From Oscillospiraceae bacterium (GTDB taxonomy: Bacteria; Bacillota; Clostridia; Oscillospirales; CAG-272), in NCBI GenBank assembly GCA_015063625.1, contig SVTT01000002.1, positions 62,001-126,000 on the forward strand: DNA of 64,000 nt. Reading direction: 5' to 3'. Position numbers and translations under genes: made by a program. Every line of letters starts with the position of its first letter. The first letter of the stretch is position 1. Shown one piece after another: positions 18,813 through 29,220 of the stretch. The notes beneath the pieces were generated by a model, which did not search any database, was not told the origin of the DNA, and worked only from the letters and a program-made list of their open reading frames with translations.

Positions 18813-21041
18813 ATGCCGCACGACGTACACACTGATGTGACAAGATTGCTTGAGGTGCTGGAGGCATCGGGCAATAACTATAATCTTGAAAAAATCAAAC
18901 GGGCATACGAATATGCCGCAATGCTGCACGAGGGGCAGATGCGCCAGAGTGGAGAGGCGTATATCTCGCATCCCATCGCGGTTGCCGAGATCGTGGCGAC
19001 CCTCGGGCTTGACTCGGATTCGATCTGCGCGGCGCTCCTTCACGATACGGTGGAGGACTGCGCCGATAAGACTGACCTCAGAGAGCTGGAAAAGCGCTTT
19101 GGCAAGGATGTGGCACTGCTTGTGGACGGGCTGACCAAGATCGTGATGCTTCAGGTCGAGGACAAGGAGGAGGCGCACATTGAAACGCTTCGCAAGATGC
19201 TGCTTGCCATGTCGAAGGACGTGCGTGTCATCTTCATCAAGCTTTGCGACCGTCTGCACAATATGCGCACGCTGGATGCGAAATCCGATCTGAAGCAGCG
19301 CACCACGGCGCTTGAGACCATGCACGTTTATGCGCCTCTTGCACACCGCCTCGGTATGCAGCGCATCAAGCAGGAGCTTGAAAATATCGGTCTGCAATAC
19401 CTTGATCCTTACGGCTATGCCGAGGTCAAAAACGATATCGAGAAGAAATACGGTGCCCACACCGATTTTGTCGAGCAGATCCGCACCGAGGTTGACAAAA
19501 AGATGCGCGAGAACAACATTCACTTCACGCTGGAGGGGCGCATCAAATCGGTTTACAGCATCTACAAAAAGATGTATACCCAAAACAAGAGCTTTGATGA
19601 GATCTATGACTTTTACGCGCTCCGCCTGATCGTGAACACCGAGCTTGAGTGCTATACGGCGCTCGGCATCATCCATGAGATGTACAATTCGATCCCGGGT
19701 CGCTTTAAGGACTATATCTCCACCCCCAAGCCCAACCTGTACCGTTCGCTGCACACCACGGTGATCGGGCGCTACGGCATCCCGTTCGAGGTGCAGATCC
19801 GAACAAGGGAGATGCACGAGATCGCCGAGTACGGTATCGCCGCGCATTGGAAGTATAAGTCGGGTGAGAAGAGCAAGGAGGATATGGACAAAAAGCTCGC
19901 CTGGGTCTCCCGTCTGATCGAGAACGAGGAGGAGAATCACGACCCCGACGAGTTCATCCACGCCTTCAAGACCGATATCTTCCAGGATGAAACCTTTGTG
20001 TTTACCCCCAAGGGTGACGTGATCACGCTGGCAAGAGGTGCCACCGTGATCGATTTTGCCTATGCCATTCACTCGGCGGTCGGCAATAAAATGGTGGGCG
20101 CCAAGATCAACGGTATGATCGTGCCCATCGACCGCGTGCCCCAGAACGGCGAGATCGTGGAGATCATCACCTCCAATTCCTCCAAGGGACCCTCTCGCGA
20201 CTGGCTCAACATCGTCAAGACAGGCGAGGCGCGCAGCAAGATCCGACAGTGGTTCAAGAAGGAAAAGCGCCCCGAGAACATCCTCGTGGGCAAGTCGTCG
20301 GTCGAGCTGGAGCTGAAAAAGCTCGGCAGACCCACCAACGAGGCACAGCGGCAGGAGATCTTTGCCGCGACGGCACAGCGCCTAGGCTATGCCTCCTCGG
20401 ACGACCTGTTTAACATCATCGGCTATGGCGGCATCGCCATGTCCAAGGTGCTGCTTCGCCTGCGCGAGGAGTTTGACCGTGTCGTCAAGCCCGAGCAGGA
20501 AATACCTGCGGTGCAGGCGCCCATCGAGGCGGAGCAGATCCGCGTGGCGGCAAAGCCGCGCCACATGCGGCATAACAGCGGCATCGTGGTAGACGGTGAG
20601 CGCGGCTGTCAGGTCAAGTTTGCCAAGTGCTGTAACCCCTTGCCGGGTGACGGCGTGGTCGGCTTCATCACCAAGGGCTTCGGCATCTCCATCCATAAGG
20701 TGGATTGCCCCAACGTGGTCGACGGCATGAAAAAGCTGGAGAACGCCGATCGCTGGGTCGAGGCTCACTGGGAAAAGGGAGAAAAGGAAGGGCAGAACGA
20801 CGTCTACGAGGCGCTGGTGCAGATCTATGCTTACAGCAGTCTGACCATCCTTGCCGAGATCACCATGGCGCTTGCCGATATGAAGGTGCTGCTCTTGCAG
20901 GTCAATACGCAGAAGAAGAACGACGGAAGAATGATCATCAATCTGAAGATCAGCTGCAAAAACGTCGATCATTACCATTCCATCGTGTCCCGCCTGAAGG
21001 GGCTTCGTGACGTCATCGATATCGGCAGGGGGTTCTCATGA
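18813..21041 (+). CDS. RelA/SpoT bifunctional (p)ppGpp synthetase/hydrolase
   Basis: 742 aa; HD domain (ALLHDTVEDC), synthetase domain, TGS, ACT. Confidence 0.95.
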   Translation: MPHDVHTDVTRLLEVLEASGNNYNLEKIKRAYEYAAMLHEGQMRQSGEAYISHPIAVAEIVATLGLDSDSICAALLHDTVEDCADKTDLRELEKRFGKDVALLVDGLTKIVMLQVEDKEEAHIETLRKMLLAMSKDVRVIFIKLCDRLHNMRTLDAKSDLKQRTTALETMHVYAPLAHRLGMQRIKQELENIGLQYLDPYGYAEVKNDIEKKYGAHTDFVEQIRTEVDKKMRENNIHFTLEGRIKSVYSIYKKMYTQNKSFDEIYDFYALRLIVNTELECYTALGIIHEMYNSIPGRFKDYISTPKPNLYRSLHTTVIGRYGIPFEVQIRTREMHEIAEYGIAAHWKYKSGEKSKEDMDKKLAWVSRLIENEEENHDPDEFIHAFKTDIFQDETFVFTPKGDVITLARGATVIDFAYAIHSAVGNKMVGAKINGMIVPIDRVPQNGEIVEIITSNSSKGPSRDWLNIVKTGEARSKIRQWFKKEKRPENILVGKSSVELELKKLGRPTNEAQRQEIFAATAQRLGYASSDDLFNIIGYGGIAMSKVLLRLREEFDRVVKPEQEIPAVQAPIEAEQIRVAAKPRHMRHNSGIVVDGERGCQVKFAKCCNPLPGDGVVGFITKGFGISIHKVDCPNVVDGMKKLENADRWVEAHWEKGEKEGQNDVYEALVQIYAYSSLTILAEITMALADMKVLLLQVNTQKKNDGRMIINLKISCKNVDHYHSIVSRLKGLRDVIDIGRGFS

Positions 21042-21520
21042 TCGCGGTGCTACAAAGAGTCAGCCGTGCCGCCGTGCGCGTCGGAGGAGAGGTTACGGGC
21101 GAGATCGGGGTGGGACTTCTGGTCCTGCTCGGTGTGCGAAAGGGTGACGGAGAGCAGGATGCCGCGCTGCTTGCCACCAAGATCGCGCGCTGCCGCATCT
21201 TTACCGATGAGGCGGATAAGATGAACCTTTCGGTGAATGATATGGAGGGCGGCGTTCTGGTCGTTTCCAATTTCACGCTGCTTGCCGACTATCATCACGG
21301 CAACCGCCCCGCCTATTTTGATGCCGCACCTCCCGAGGAGGCGGATCGGCTCTATCGGTATTTTGTCAAGGAAATCTCGACGCAGGTGCCCCGTGTGGCA
21401 ACGGGTGTTTTCGGTGCGGATATGAGGATCGCCATGGAGGCAGACGGCCCCGTAACGATCGTCATGGACAGTGAGGTCTTAAAAAAGGGAAGGAGGAAGG
21501 AACATGAAGCTGCACATTGA
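21038..21520 (+). CDS. dtd: D-aminoacyl-tRNA deacylase
   Basis: 160 aa; MIAVLQRVSRAAV, VSNFTLLAD, NRPAYFDAA, TGVFGADM. Confidence 0.93.
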   Translation: MIAVLQRVSRAAVRVGGEVTGEIGVGLLVLLGVRKGDGEQDAALLATKIARCRIFTDEADKMNLSVNDMEGGVLVVSNFTLLADYHHGNRPAYFDAAPPEEADRLYRYFVKEISTQVPRVATGVFGADMRIAMEADGPVTIVMDSEVLKKGRRKEHEAAH

Positions 21521-22991
21521 GGGCAACATCAATACCTATTACGTGCAAACGCTTTGCATGATCTTTTTTCCGGGAGAAAGGTTTTCTGCGGACGGTGAGG
21601 AGGATGAGCACGAGCTTCATCTGACCGTCACCGAGGATGAAGCGGGTATTACCGCCTGTGTGCATATCAGGGTCGACGGCAAGGAGGCAAGGGCAGAGAA
21701 AACGCTTGCTTACCGCGAGGATCTGACAGTGGACAGACTGCGCAAGATCGTCATCGGCAGAGTGGTGCTCAGTGCGGCGGGCGAGCTGGTGCATTACCGT
21801 CCCTCCTGGGGCATGCTGACCGGCGTGCGCCCCTCCAAGGTCGCCACAGAGCTGTTGCTTTCGGGGCTTTCCAAGACCAAGGTGCGCCGTGCGCTGACCG
21901 CCGATTATATGGTGATTCCCAAAAAGGCGGCGCTTGCCACCGACGTGGCGCTCTTTGAGCAGCAGCTGATCGGCGATCCCGATCCGCGTGATTGCAGTGT
22001 CTATATCTCGATTCCGTTCTGTCCCACGCGCTGCTCCTATTGCTCCTTCGTGTCCTATACCTCAAAGCGGCTTCTGTCGCTCATTCCCGACTATCTTGAG
22101 CTTCTCAAAAAGGAGGTCGCGGAAAAGTTCCGTGTGATCAGAGAGCTGGGGCTTCGTGTCAAGACCGTCTACATCGGAGGGGGAACTCCCACCATTTTAG
22201 AGGCAGGTCAGCTTGCCGAGCTGCTTGAGGTCGTTCAGCGCGGAACCGATGTGTCGGCGCTGGAGGAATTCACGCTGGAGTCGGGCAGACCCGATACCAT
22301 TGATGCCGAAAAAATGCGCATTGCTAAGCAATACGGCGTCACGCGTGTCTGCGTCAATCCCCAGACCCTGTGCGAGGAGGTGCTCTGCGGCGTCGGACGG
22401 GGACATTCGGTCAAGGATTTTTACCGCGCCTATGATATTGCGCGTACCTCGGGCATAAAATGTATCAATACCGATCTGATCGTTGGCTTGCCCGGTGATA
22501 CCTTCGGCACCTTTTCTGCCACCTTTGATGAGATCATCCGTCTTGATCCCGAGAATATTACGGTCCATACCTTCTGCGTCAAGCGCGCGGCAGAGATCTT
22601 AAGACAGGATCACCGCGTGTATAATCTGCGCGGCGGTGATGCCGGTAAGTGCGTGGATTATTCGCAGATCCGATCTATGGAGGCAGGCTACCGTCCTTAC
22701 TATATGTACCGCCAGAAGAATATGGTGGGCAACTATGAAAACGTGGGCTTCGCCAAGGACGGAACCGAGGGACTTTATAATATTTATATGATGGAAGAGG
22801 TTCATTCCATTTTTGCGGCGGGTGCCGGTGCAGTGACCAAGCTGGTGGACTACGCCGCACCGCTTACGGGCAAAAAATCGGTGATTCGCCGCTTGTTCAA
22901 CGCCAAGTACCCCTACGAGTATCTGGCGTCGGACGGAGGCGTCGAGCAGAGCGATCAGATCGCGGCATTCTATCGGGAGCGAGATCTTTAA
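21504..22991 (+). CDS. hemZ: Coproporphyrinogen dehydrogenase HemZ-like radical SAM protein
   Basis: 495 aa; CPTRCSYCSF radical SAM motif, YIGGGTPT. Confidence 0.88.
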   Translation: MKLHIEGNINTYYVQTLCMIFFPGERFSADGEEDEHELHLTVTEDEAGITACVHIRVDGKEARAEKTLAYREDLTVDRLRKIVIGRVVLSAAGELVHYRPSWGMLTGVRPSKVATELLLSGLSKTKVRRALTADYMVIPKKAALATDVALFEQQLIGDPDPRDCSVYISIPFCPTRCSYCSFVSYTSKRLLSLIPDYLELLKKEVAEKFRVIRELGLRVKTVYIGGGTPTILEAGQLAELLEVVQRGTDVSALEEFTLESGRPDTIDAEKMRIAKQYGVTRVCVNPQTLCEEVLCGVGRGHSVKDFYRAYDIARTSGIKCINTDLIVGLPGDTFGTFSATFDEIIRLDPENITVHTFCVKRAAEILRQDHRVYNLRGGDAGKCVDYSQIRSMEAGYRPYYMYRQKNMVGNYENVGFAKDGTEGLYNIYMMEEVHSIFAAGAGAVTKLVDYAAPLTGKKSVIRRLFNAKYPYEYLASDGGVEQSDQIAAFYRERDL

Positions 22992-23047
22992 CAGACGGTG
23001 CGCGCATAGCGCGCGTCGGTGCTCGCTCCCGTCAAAAGGGGTGAGCG

Positions 23048-24733
23048 ATGTTGGGCTGCTCGCAGGAAAAGCGGGAGCAGAGGTTTATGCGCGGCGTGCT
23101 GGTGCTGGTGCCTGCCACGCTGTTCGCCAAGATCATCGGGCTTTTTTATAAGATCCCGCTTCTTCACATCGTGGGCGTGGAGGGAATGGCGTATTTTCTC
23201 TCGGCGTATCACGTATATTCGTTGCTGTTTGTCCTTTCGGCATCCGGCTTGCCGACCGCGCTTTCACTGCTGATCTCTCGGGCGGTGGCAGGCGAAGAAC
23301 GGCGAGGGGCACTGCGGATCCTCCGCGTGGCGATGCTGGTTTTCTTAACGCTGGGTATGGGCGGAACGGCGTTGCTTGCGCTCTTTGCCACGTCACTTGC
23401 CTCGCGCCTTGCCATGCCGGAGGCGGCTGCGGCGCTTGTCGCCATTGCGCCCGCCCTGCTCCTGTCGGCGTTCAACGGTGGGGCGAAGGGCTACTTTCAG
23501 GGAAGGGGGAACATGCTTCCCACGGCACTCGCCGAGGTGCTTGAGGCGGGCGGAAAGCTCGGCTTCGGGCTTTTTTTTGCCACGCTGGCAAAAAAACATA
23601 ACGCAACGGTTGCCGAGATCGCTGCCGCTGCGATCCTCGGTATCACAGCAGGCGTCTTTTTGTCTGCCCTTTTGCTTCTCGGCGCGCTTTTGATCTCAGT
23701 TCTCAGAGAAAAGAGGAAAGAGGTGTATCGGGCATCGGGTGCCACGCACCGTGCGCTGTTTGCCGAGCTCTTCCGTGTGGCATTCCCCATTACGGTCAGC
23801 GCCTCGGTCATGAGCCTTGTCAGCCTGATCGATACGGCACTGATCTCGGCGCGCTTGCAGGCGGCGGGCTTTGCCGCAGGTGTGGCAAACGCCATGTACA
23901 GCAGCTACGGTAATCTTGCCGTGCCGCTTTACAATCTGGTTCCGTCCCTTTTGTCGCCCCTGGCGCTTTCGCTGACCCCCACGCTCGGTGCGGCGTTCGT
24001 GACGCATGACCGCGAGGGGGCAAGAACGGTGTTCTCGTCGGGTGTGCGCATCGCCGCGCTGGTGTCGATTCCCGCATCGCTCGGACTGTGTGTCTTTTCC
24101 TCGCCCATTCTGTCGATGATCTATGTGGGGCAGGATGCCGCCGTTTCGGTGGCGGCGCCGTTGCTTTCACTCCTGGCGCTCGGCATTCTTCCCGCTGCGC
24201 TGATCTCGCTTTCGGGGGCGGCATTGCAGGCCTCGGGACATGCGGCGGTTCCCGTGCTCTCCATGCTGACGGGTGCCTGTGTGAAGCTGCTCGGTGAGGT
24301 GATCCTTCTTCGTGTGCCCACCGTCCATATTTACGGTGCGCCGATCAGCACGCTTGCCTGCAATCTGGCGGTGCTGATCATCAATTTTGCCGTTTTGTCC
24401 CGTGTCCTGCCGTTTCGGCTTTTTGCGGGCAGAGATCTTTTCCGTCCCCTTTTTGCTGCCGTTCTTTCGGTGCTTGCGGGAGGTTGCGGCTACGTTTTGG
24501 CGGTTCGCCTCGGTGCGCTTGCACTTTCCATGCCTCTCACGCTGGTGCTGGCAGTGCTTGCTTTCGTTCCGTTGGCGCTTCTGCTTCATGCGGTGGAGGA
24601 GTCGGATCTCGCGGCGCTTCCCGCAGGGGAGAAGATTTGTGCGATCCTAAAAAAATGCATGCTGTTAAAAGAGGTAAAGCAAGATGACAAGAGAGGAAAA
24701 ATTGCAGATGATCCTGCAAAAGAGCGCATATGA
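23048..24733 (+). CDS. Polysaccharide biosynthesis/SpoVB-like MVF flippase
   Basis: 561 aa polytopic membrane protein; gene order spoVB-mazG-rqcP-yabP-yabQ as in Bacillus yabM-yabQ. Confidence 0.82.
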   Translation: MLGCSQEKREQRFMRGVLVLVPATLFAKIIGLFYKIPLLHIVGVEGMAYFLSAYHVYSLLFVLSASGLPTALSLLISRAVAGEERRGALRILRVAMLVFLTLGMGGTALLALFATSLASRLAMPEAAAALVAIAPALLLSAFNGGAKGYFQGRGNMLPTALAEVLEAGGKLGFGLFFATLAKKHNATVAEIAAAAILGITAGVFLSALLLLGALLISVLREKRKEVYRASGATHRALFAELFRVAFPITVSASVMSLVSLIDTALISARLQAAGFAAGVANAMYSSYGNLAVPLYNLVPSLLSPLALSLTPTLGAAFVTHDREGARTVFSSGVRIAALVSIPASLGLCVFSSPILSMIYVGQDAAVSVAAPLLSLLALGILPAALISLSGAALQASGHAAVPVLSMLTGACVKLLGEVILLRVPTVHIYGAPISTLACNLAVLIINFAVLSRVLPFRLFAGRDLFRPLFAAVLSVLAGGCGYVLAVRLGALALSMPLTLVLAVLAFVPLALLLHAVEESDLAALPAGEKICAILKKCMLLKEVKQDDKRGKIADDPAKERI

Positions 24734-25499
24734 CGCAAGGGATCTGGTTACGATAGTAGAGCTGCTGCGCTTGCCGGGCGGATGCCCGTGGGATATGGAG
24801 CAGACCCACACCACACTGCGTCCCGATCTCATTGAGGAAACCTATGAGGTCATTGAGGCGATCGACAGTGCCGATCCCGTTTTGCTGCGCGAGGAGCTGG
24901 GCGATCTTTTATTGCAGGTCGTCATGCACGCGCGCATCGAGGAGGAGGAGGGAAGAGCCACCTTTGACGAGATCGCGGGGGACGTTTGCCGTAAAATGAT
25001 CCATCGCCATCCGCATGTGTTCGGCGACGTGCACGTTGAGAGCTCGGGCGAGGTGCTTGCCAATTGGGAAGTGATCAAAAGCGAGGAAAAGAGCCGCACC
25101 ACCGTCACCGACAAGCTCCATGCCATTCCGCGCCAGCTGCCTGCGCTCATGCGCGCGGCAAAGGTGGGAAAAAAAGCGACGGACATGGATTTCCCCGATG
25201 CTGCCTCGGCGCTTCTCAAGCTGCGAGAGGAAACTGACGAGGTGGAGGAAATGTTTGTCGCGGGGGACCGTGATGGGCTGACCGAGGAGATCGGAGATCT
25301 CTTGTTTGCCGCAGCAAATCTTGCGCGGAAGGCAGGTATCGATCCCGAGGAGGCGCTCACCGGGGCAACCGACAAATTCATTGCCCGCTTCGTTGCCGTG
25401 GAGCAACTGGCGGCGGAACAAAACCAGCCGCTTTACGGTATGAGTGAGGAAAACAAGGAAATTTTATGGCAAAAAGCGAAAAAAATTGCAAAAAAGTGA
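24684..25499 (+). CDS. mazG: Nucleoside triphosphate pyrophosphohydrolase MazG
   Basis: LPGGCPWDMEQTHTTLRPDLIEETYEV; EEEEG metal site; overlaps the upstream CDS by 50 nt. Confidence 0.92.
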   Translation: MTREEKLQMILQKSAYDARDLVTIVELLRLPGGCPWDMEQTHTTLRPDLIEETYEVIEAIDSADPVLLREELGDLLLQVVMHARIEEEEGRATFDEIAGDVCRKMIHRHPHVFGDVHVESSGEVLANWEVIKSEEKSRTTVTDKLHAIPRQLPALMRAAKVGKKATDMDFPDAASALLKLREETDEVEEMFVAGDRDGLTEEIGDLLFAAANLARKAGIDPEEALTGATDKFIARFVAVEQLAAEQNQPLYGMSEENKEILWQKAKKIAKK

Positions 25500-25617
25500 T
25501 AAAAGTTGCCAATTTATTTGTTGATTGCTCTTGATTTTTTGTATCAAATCTGGTAAAATACAGGTAGTGGCAGAGATTGCTGCTGAATCGTTCGTTAATG
25601 AGAAAGGAAGAACTAGT

Positions 25618-25890
25618 ATGAATAAGGCAGAATTGATCGAGGCGATCGTTGCGAAAAGCGGGCTTTCCAAGAAGGACGCAGAGGCAGCGCTGGTTGCTAC
25701 CCTTGACGCAGTGAAGGATGCAATGAAGGCAGGCGAAAAGGTACAGCTCGTCGGCTTTGGCACCTTTGCCGTAAAGGAAAGAGCTGCAAGAACCGGTCTG
25801 AATCCCAAAACCGGTGAGAAAATCGAGATCCCCGCATCCAAGGTTCCCGCTTTCGCGGCAGGCAAGGCTCTCAAGGAAGCGATTCAGTAA
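25618..25890 (+). CDS. HU-family DNA-binding protein
   Basis: MNKAELIEAIVAKSGLSKKDAEAAL...GFGTFAVKERAARTGLNPKTGEKIEIPASKVPAF. Confidence 0.96.
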   Translation: MNKAELIEAIVAKSGLSKKDAEAALVATLDAVKDAMKAGEKVQLVGFGTFAVKERAARTGLNPKTGEKIEIPASKVPAFAAGKALKEAIQ

Positions 25891-25947
25891 TGAAATCAGC
25901 TCGCGGCGAGTTATCTCGCCGCGGCTTTTTTTGCATAGGAGTAAAAA

Positions 25948-26190
25948 ATGAGACTTGATAAATATTTAAAGGTGTCACGTATCATCAAGCGCCGCACGGT
26001 AGCAAACGATGCGTGTGATGCCGCACACGTCACGGTCAACGGCAGACCCGCAAAGGCGTCCTACGACGTGAAGGAGGGTGACGTCATCGAGGTCGGCTTT
26101 GGTGCACGCACCCTGAAGGTTCGTGTGCTCTCGGTCAAGGAAACGGTCGGGAAGGCGGACGCCTCGGGACTTTATGAGGTGTTAGAATAA
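25948..26190 (+). CDS. rqcP: S4-domain RNA-binding protein, RqcP/YabO family
   Basis: MRLDKYLKVSRIIKRRTVANDACDAAHVTVNGRPAKAS. Confidence 0.92.
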   Translation: MRLDKYLKVSRIIKRRTVANDACDAAHVTVNGRPAKASYDVKEGDVIEVGFGARTLKVRVLSVKETVGKADASGLYEVLE

Positions 26191-26240
26191 TCCTTTTTCG
26201 AATGCATATACTGTACCAAGGCTTTTTAGGAGGTGCGGAT

Positions 26241-26519
26241 ATGAACGAAAAAGGGAACGGCGGTGCGCGCCACACCCTCTCGTTGCTCACGCGCGAGAAG
26301 GCGGAGATCACGGGGGTCGTCGAGGTTGAGAGCTTTGATGAGGAGACCGTGGTCTTAAAGACCGATTGCGGCGAGATGACGGTGGAGGGCAGAGGACTTC
26401 ATGTCGGCACGCTGGATATCGAACGGGGTGTTGTTGTCCTTGACGGCCGCGTCAATGCCGTTTATTATACCGATGTCGCACCCAAGCGGCAGGGGCTTCG
26501 CGCAAAGCTGTTCGGCTGA
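26241..26519 (+). CDS. yabP: Sporulation protein YabP
   Basis: HTLSLLTREKAEITGVVEVESFDEETVVLKTDCGEMTVEGRGLHV; conserved gene order. Confidence 0.9.
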   Translation: MNEKGNGGARHTLSLLTREKAEITGVVEVESFDEETVVLKTDCGEMTVEGRGLHVGTLDIERGVVVLDGRVNAVYYTDVAPKRQGLRAKLFG

Positions 26520-27127
26520 TGGAGATTTATCCCTTAAGGCAGCTCACCATGCTTGTCGCCGCCCTTCTCGCGGGGCTTTTTCTCGGTGCGCTTGCCGATC
26601 TCGGCAGGGCGTTGCGTATTTTGCTTTGTGCCTATCGTCCCCCTTCCTTCATGCTTCGGCACTATCAAAGCGAGCTGCCCCTTCTCGGGCGTGCGGTGGG
26701 CGAGCGACGGGAAAGAAGGCTCTCTGTCTTTTATCGCGGTACGGTGCTTTTTTTCGGTGATCTTGTCTTTTGTCTTGTGGCGGTGCTCTTGACAGAGCTC
26801 CTGCTTTTCCGCTATAATAACGGTGGATTCCGCGTGGCGGTGCCCCTGTTGCTTTTGTTGGGGCTGTTCTTCTGGAGCAGTACGGTGTCGCGCCTGTTGG
26901 CGCATCCTGTGGCGTGGCTTGCGTTTTTCTTTGCCGCAGGTGCACTTTATCTGGCGGCGCTTTGCCGTCTGCCCTTTCGCATCATGCGGCACTTTGCCGT
27001 CAAATTTCTGATCACGCCGTCAGCGGCGCTTGCCCGTCACTGTCGGGAACGGAAACTGCTGCGTTGCTCGGCGGCGCTTTGCCGCAACCAGCTTGCTGCC
27101 GCGCGAATGGGCTTTTTTAGGCAGTAA
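26519..27127 (+). CDS. yabQ: Spore cortex biosynthesis protein YabQ
   Basis: Polytopic membrane protein directly after yabP (conserved order). Confidence 0.8.
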   Translation: MEIYPLRQLTMLVAALLAGLFLGALADLGRALRILLCAYRPPSFMLRHYQSELPLLGRAVGERRERRLSVFYRGTVLFFGDLVFCLVAVLLTELLLFRYNNGGFRVAVPLLLLLGLFFWSSTVSRLLAHPVAWLAFFFAAGALYLAALCRLPFRIMRHFAVKFLITPSAALARHCRERKLLRCSAALCRNQLAAARMGFFRQ

Positions 27128-27149
27128 TATCAAGAAGAGGGAAGTACAT

Positions 27150-27344
27150 ATGTCAAAAAAAAATCAGAAGGGAACGACCACGCCCTTGATGTGGACGATC
27201 CGTATTCTCGTGATCGTGATCTTTCTTGTTTCGCTCGGCATTACCGTATCGCGAGTGGTCGAGTTCTCGGAAAAGCAGAAGCAAAAGGAGGAGCTTGAGC
27301 AGTCGGTTGCGTTCCTGCCTGTGGCGGATGGCATCGAACGGTAA
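27150..27344 (+). CDS. Short DivIC/FtsB-like septum protein
   Basis: 64 aa: cytoplasmic Lys-rich tail, TM helix, short coiled coil; divIC position after yabQ. Confidence 0.55.
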   Translation: MSKKNQKGTTTPLMWTIRILVIVIFLVSLGITVSRVVEFSEKQKQKEELEQSVAFLPVADGIER

Positions 27345-27445
27345 AATCTTCTTGTCCTGTGTATAAAATTTCCCCGATCTGCAAAAAATGGAGTCAGTGA
27401 CACGCAGGGCTGCCCCGTGTCAGAATGAGCAAGGGGGATGAAAAC

Positions 27446-27655
27446 ATGTCGAAATTGCTGATGGAGCTTACAGGACACCGTTGCAGTATTCAGAATGACC
27501 GCGCGGAATATCTCGGCGGCAACGCCGACGCCGTGTGTGACGTGTTGGATGTGGATGCCGAATGGATCAAATATGCCTATACGGATCAGTACGGAAGGCA
27601 GGTCACGCGTCTGGATCGGTTGGACATCATTGACAGTGTGGAGATACTGTCCTGA
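27446..27655 (+). CDS. Hypothetical protein
   Basis: 69 aa with RBS aaggggga upstream; ends at a strong terminator. Confidence 0.55.
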   Translation: MSKLLMELTGHRCSIQNDRAEYLGGNADAVCDVLDVDAEWIKYAYTDQYGRQVTRLDRLDIIDSVEILS

Positions 27656-27699
27656 AAAAGGACGGGGAGATCACTTTTGGTGATCTCCCCGTCCTTTTT
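27655..27699 (+). terminator. Rho-independent terminator
   Basis: aaaaaggacggggagatcac / gtgatctccccgtccttttt. Confidence 0.85.
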
Positions 27700-27797
27700 C
27701 AAAACTTGTCAAATTTTGTTGACTTTGCAAAATGGGAATGCTATAATGAGGTCAATGGGAGCAGAGACGATACGCTTCCAAAAGAAAAGGAGAAAAA

Positions 27798-29210
27798 ATG
27801 GAGAAATTTTTTAAGCTTTCCGAGCGCGGTACGACCGTGAGGACCGAAGTGATTGCCGGCATTACCACCTTTATGGCAATGGCGTATATCCTGATGGTCA
27901 ACCCGGGTATGTTTTCCGAGCTCGGCACCGTTTCCTTCGGTGCAAATTACATTGCCACGGCGCTTTCCGCAGTGGTCGGCACGGTCCTGATCGGTCTGCT
28001 TGCCAATCTGCCCCTCGCGCAAGCATCGGGCATGGGACTCAACGCATTCTTCGTTTACACCGTTTGCTTCGGGCTCGGCTTCAGCTATGCCAACGCGCTT
28101 CTGTTCGTGCTGGCTGACGGCTTGATCTTTATCCTTTTGACGCTGACGGGTCTTCGCCGCCTGATCTTCGAGGCAGTTCCCGCCGCTGTCAAGGCAGCGA
28201 TCCCCGCAGGTATCGGTCTTTTCATTGCCTTTCTCGGCTTCCAGAGCTCGGGACTGGTGGTGAAGGATGCCGCCACTGGCGTCAACCTTGCCTCCTTCAA
28301 TCTGCTCGGCTCTGCGACCTGGGGCTCGATCATGCCCTTGCTCGTTACGGTTGCGGCAGTGATCGCCATTGCCGTTCTTTCCAAGAAGAATGTCAAGGGT
28401 GCGATCCTCTGGAGCATCCTCGGCGCCGCTGTGCTCTACTATGCGCTCGGCTTCACCGTAAAGGATTTCTATGTCGGTTTCCTTGACGGTGTTTCGCTCA
28501 ACCCTATCGATTCCTTCCGTGAATTCGGCACGCAGGCATTCGGTAAGGTCTTTACCGAAGGCTTTAATTTTGACGCATATCTTGCGAAGGAGGGCAACAG
28601 CGTCGGCAGCCTGATCGTTGCCTTCGTCACCACCGCACTTGCATTCTGTATGGTGGATATGTTTGATACCATGGGCACGCTTTACGGTGCTTGCCGCGGC
28701 GGCAATCTGCTCGTGAAGAACGAGAAGGGAGAGGACGAGGTTCCCAACATGAATCGCGCCATGCTTGCCGATGCCGTTGCAACCTGCACGGGTGCTGTCT
28801 GCGGCACCTCCACCGTCACCACCTTTGTGGAGTCGGCGTCGGGTGTCGGCGCGGGAGGCCGTACCGGTCTTGCCGCCCTGGTCACCGCTGCCATGTTCTT
28901 CATCTCGCTTTTCCTCTCGCCCGTTGCGGCGCTCATCCCTGCCTGCGCATACTGCGCGGCTCTCATTTACGTCGGTATTCTGATGATCATCTGCGTCAAG
29001 GATATCGATTGGGCAGATCCCACCGTGGCACTGCCTTCCTTCCTGACCATCACGATGATGCCCTTTACCTATAACATCTCCTATGGCATTGCGTTCGGTC
29101 TGATCTCTTATATTGCCGTCAAGGCATTCTCCGGTAAGATCAAGGAGATCAACGTTGGAACCTGGGTCATCGCCGTGCTGTTTGCCGCGATGTTCTTCCT
29201 CACCCACTGA
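27798..29210 (+). CDS. NCS2 family purine (guanine/hypoxanthine) permease
   Basis: 470 aa; FFKLSERGTTVRTEVIAGITTFMAMAYILMVNPGMF; QASGMGLNAFF. Confidence 0.93.
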   Translation: MEKFFKLSERGTTVRTEVIAGITTFMAMAYILMVNPGMFSELGTVSFGANYIATALSAVVGTVLIGLLANLPLAQASGMGLNAFFVYTVCFGLGFSYANALLFVLADGLIFILLTLTGLRRLIFEAVPAAVKAAIPAGIGLFIAFLGFQSSGLVVKDAATGVNLASFNLLGSATWGSIMPLLVTVAAVIAIAVLSKKNVKGAILWSILGAAVLYYALGFTVKDFYVGFLDGVSLNPIDSFREFGTQAFGKVFTEGFNFDAYLAKEGNSVGSLIVAFVTTALAFCMVDMFDTMGTLYGACRGGNLLVKNEKGEDEVPNMNRAMLADAVATCTGAVCGTSTVTTFVESASGVGAGGRTGLAALVTAAMFFISLFLSPVAALIPACAYCAALIYVGILMIICVKDIDWADPTVALPSFLTITMMPFTYNISYGIAFGLISYIAVKAFSGKIKEINVGTWVIAVLFAAMFFLTH

Positions 29211-29220
29211 TCACCAAATC

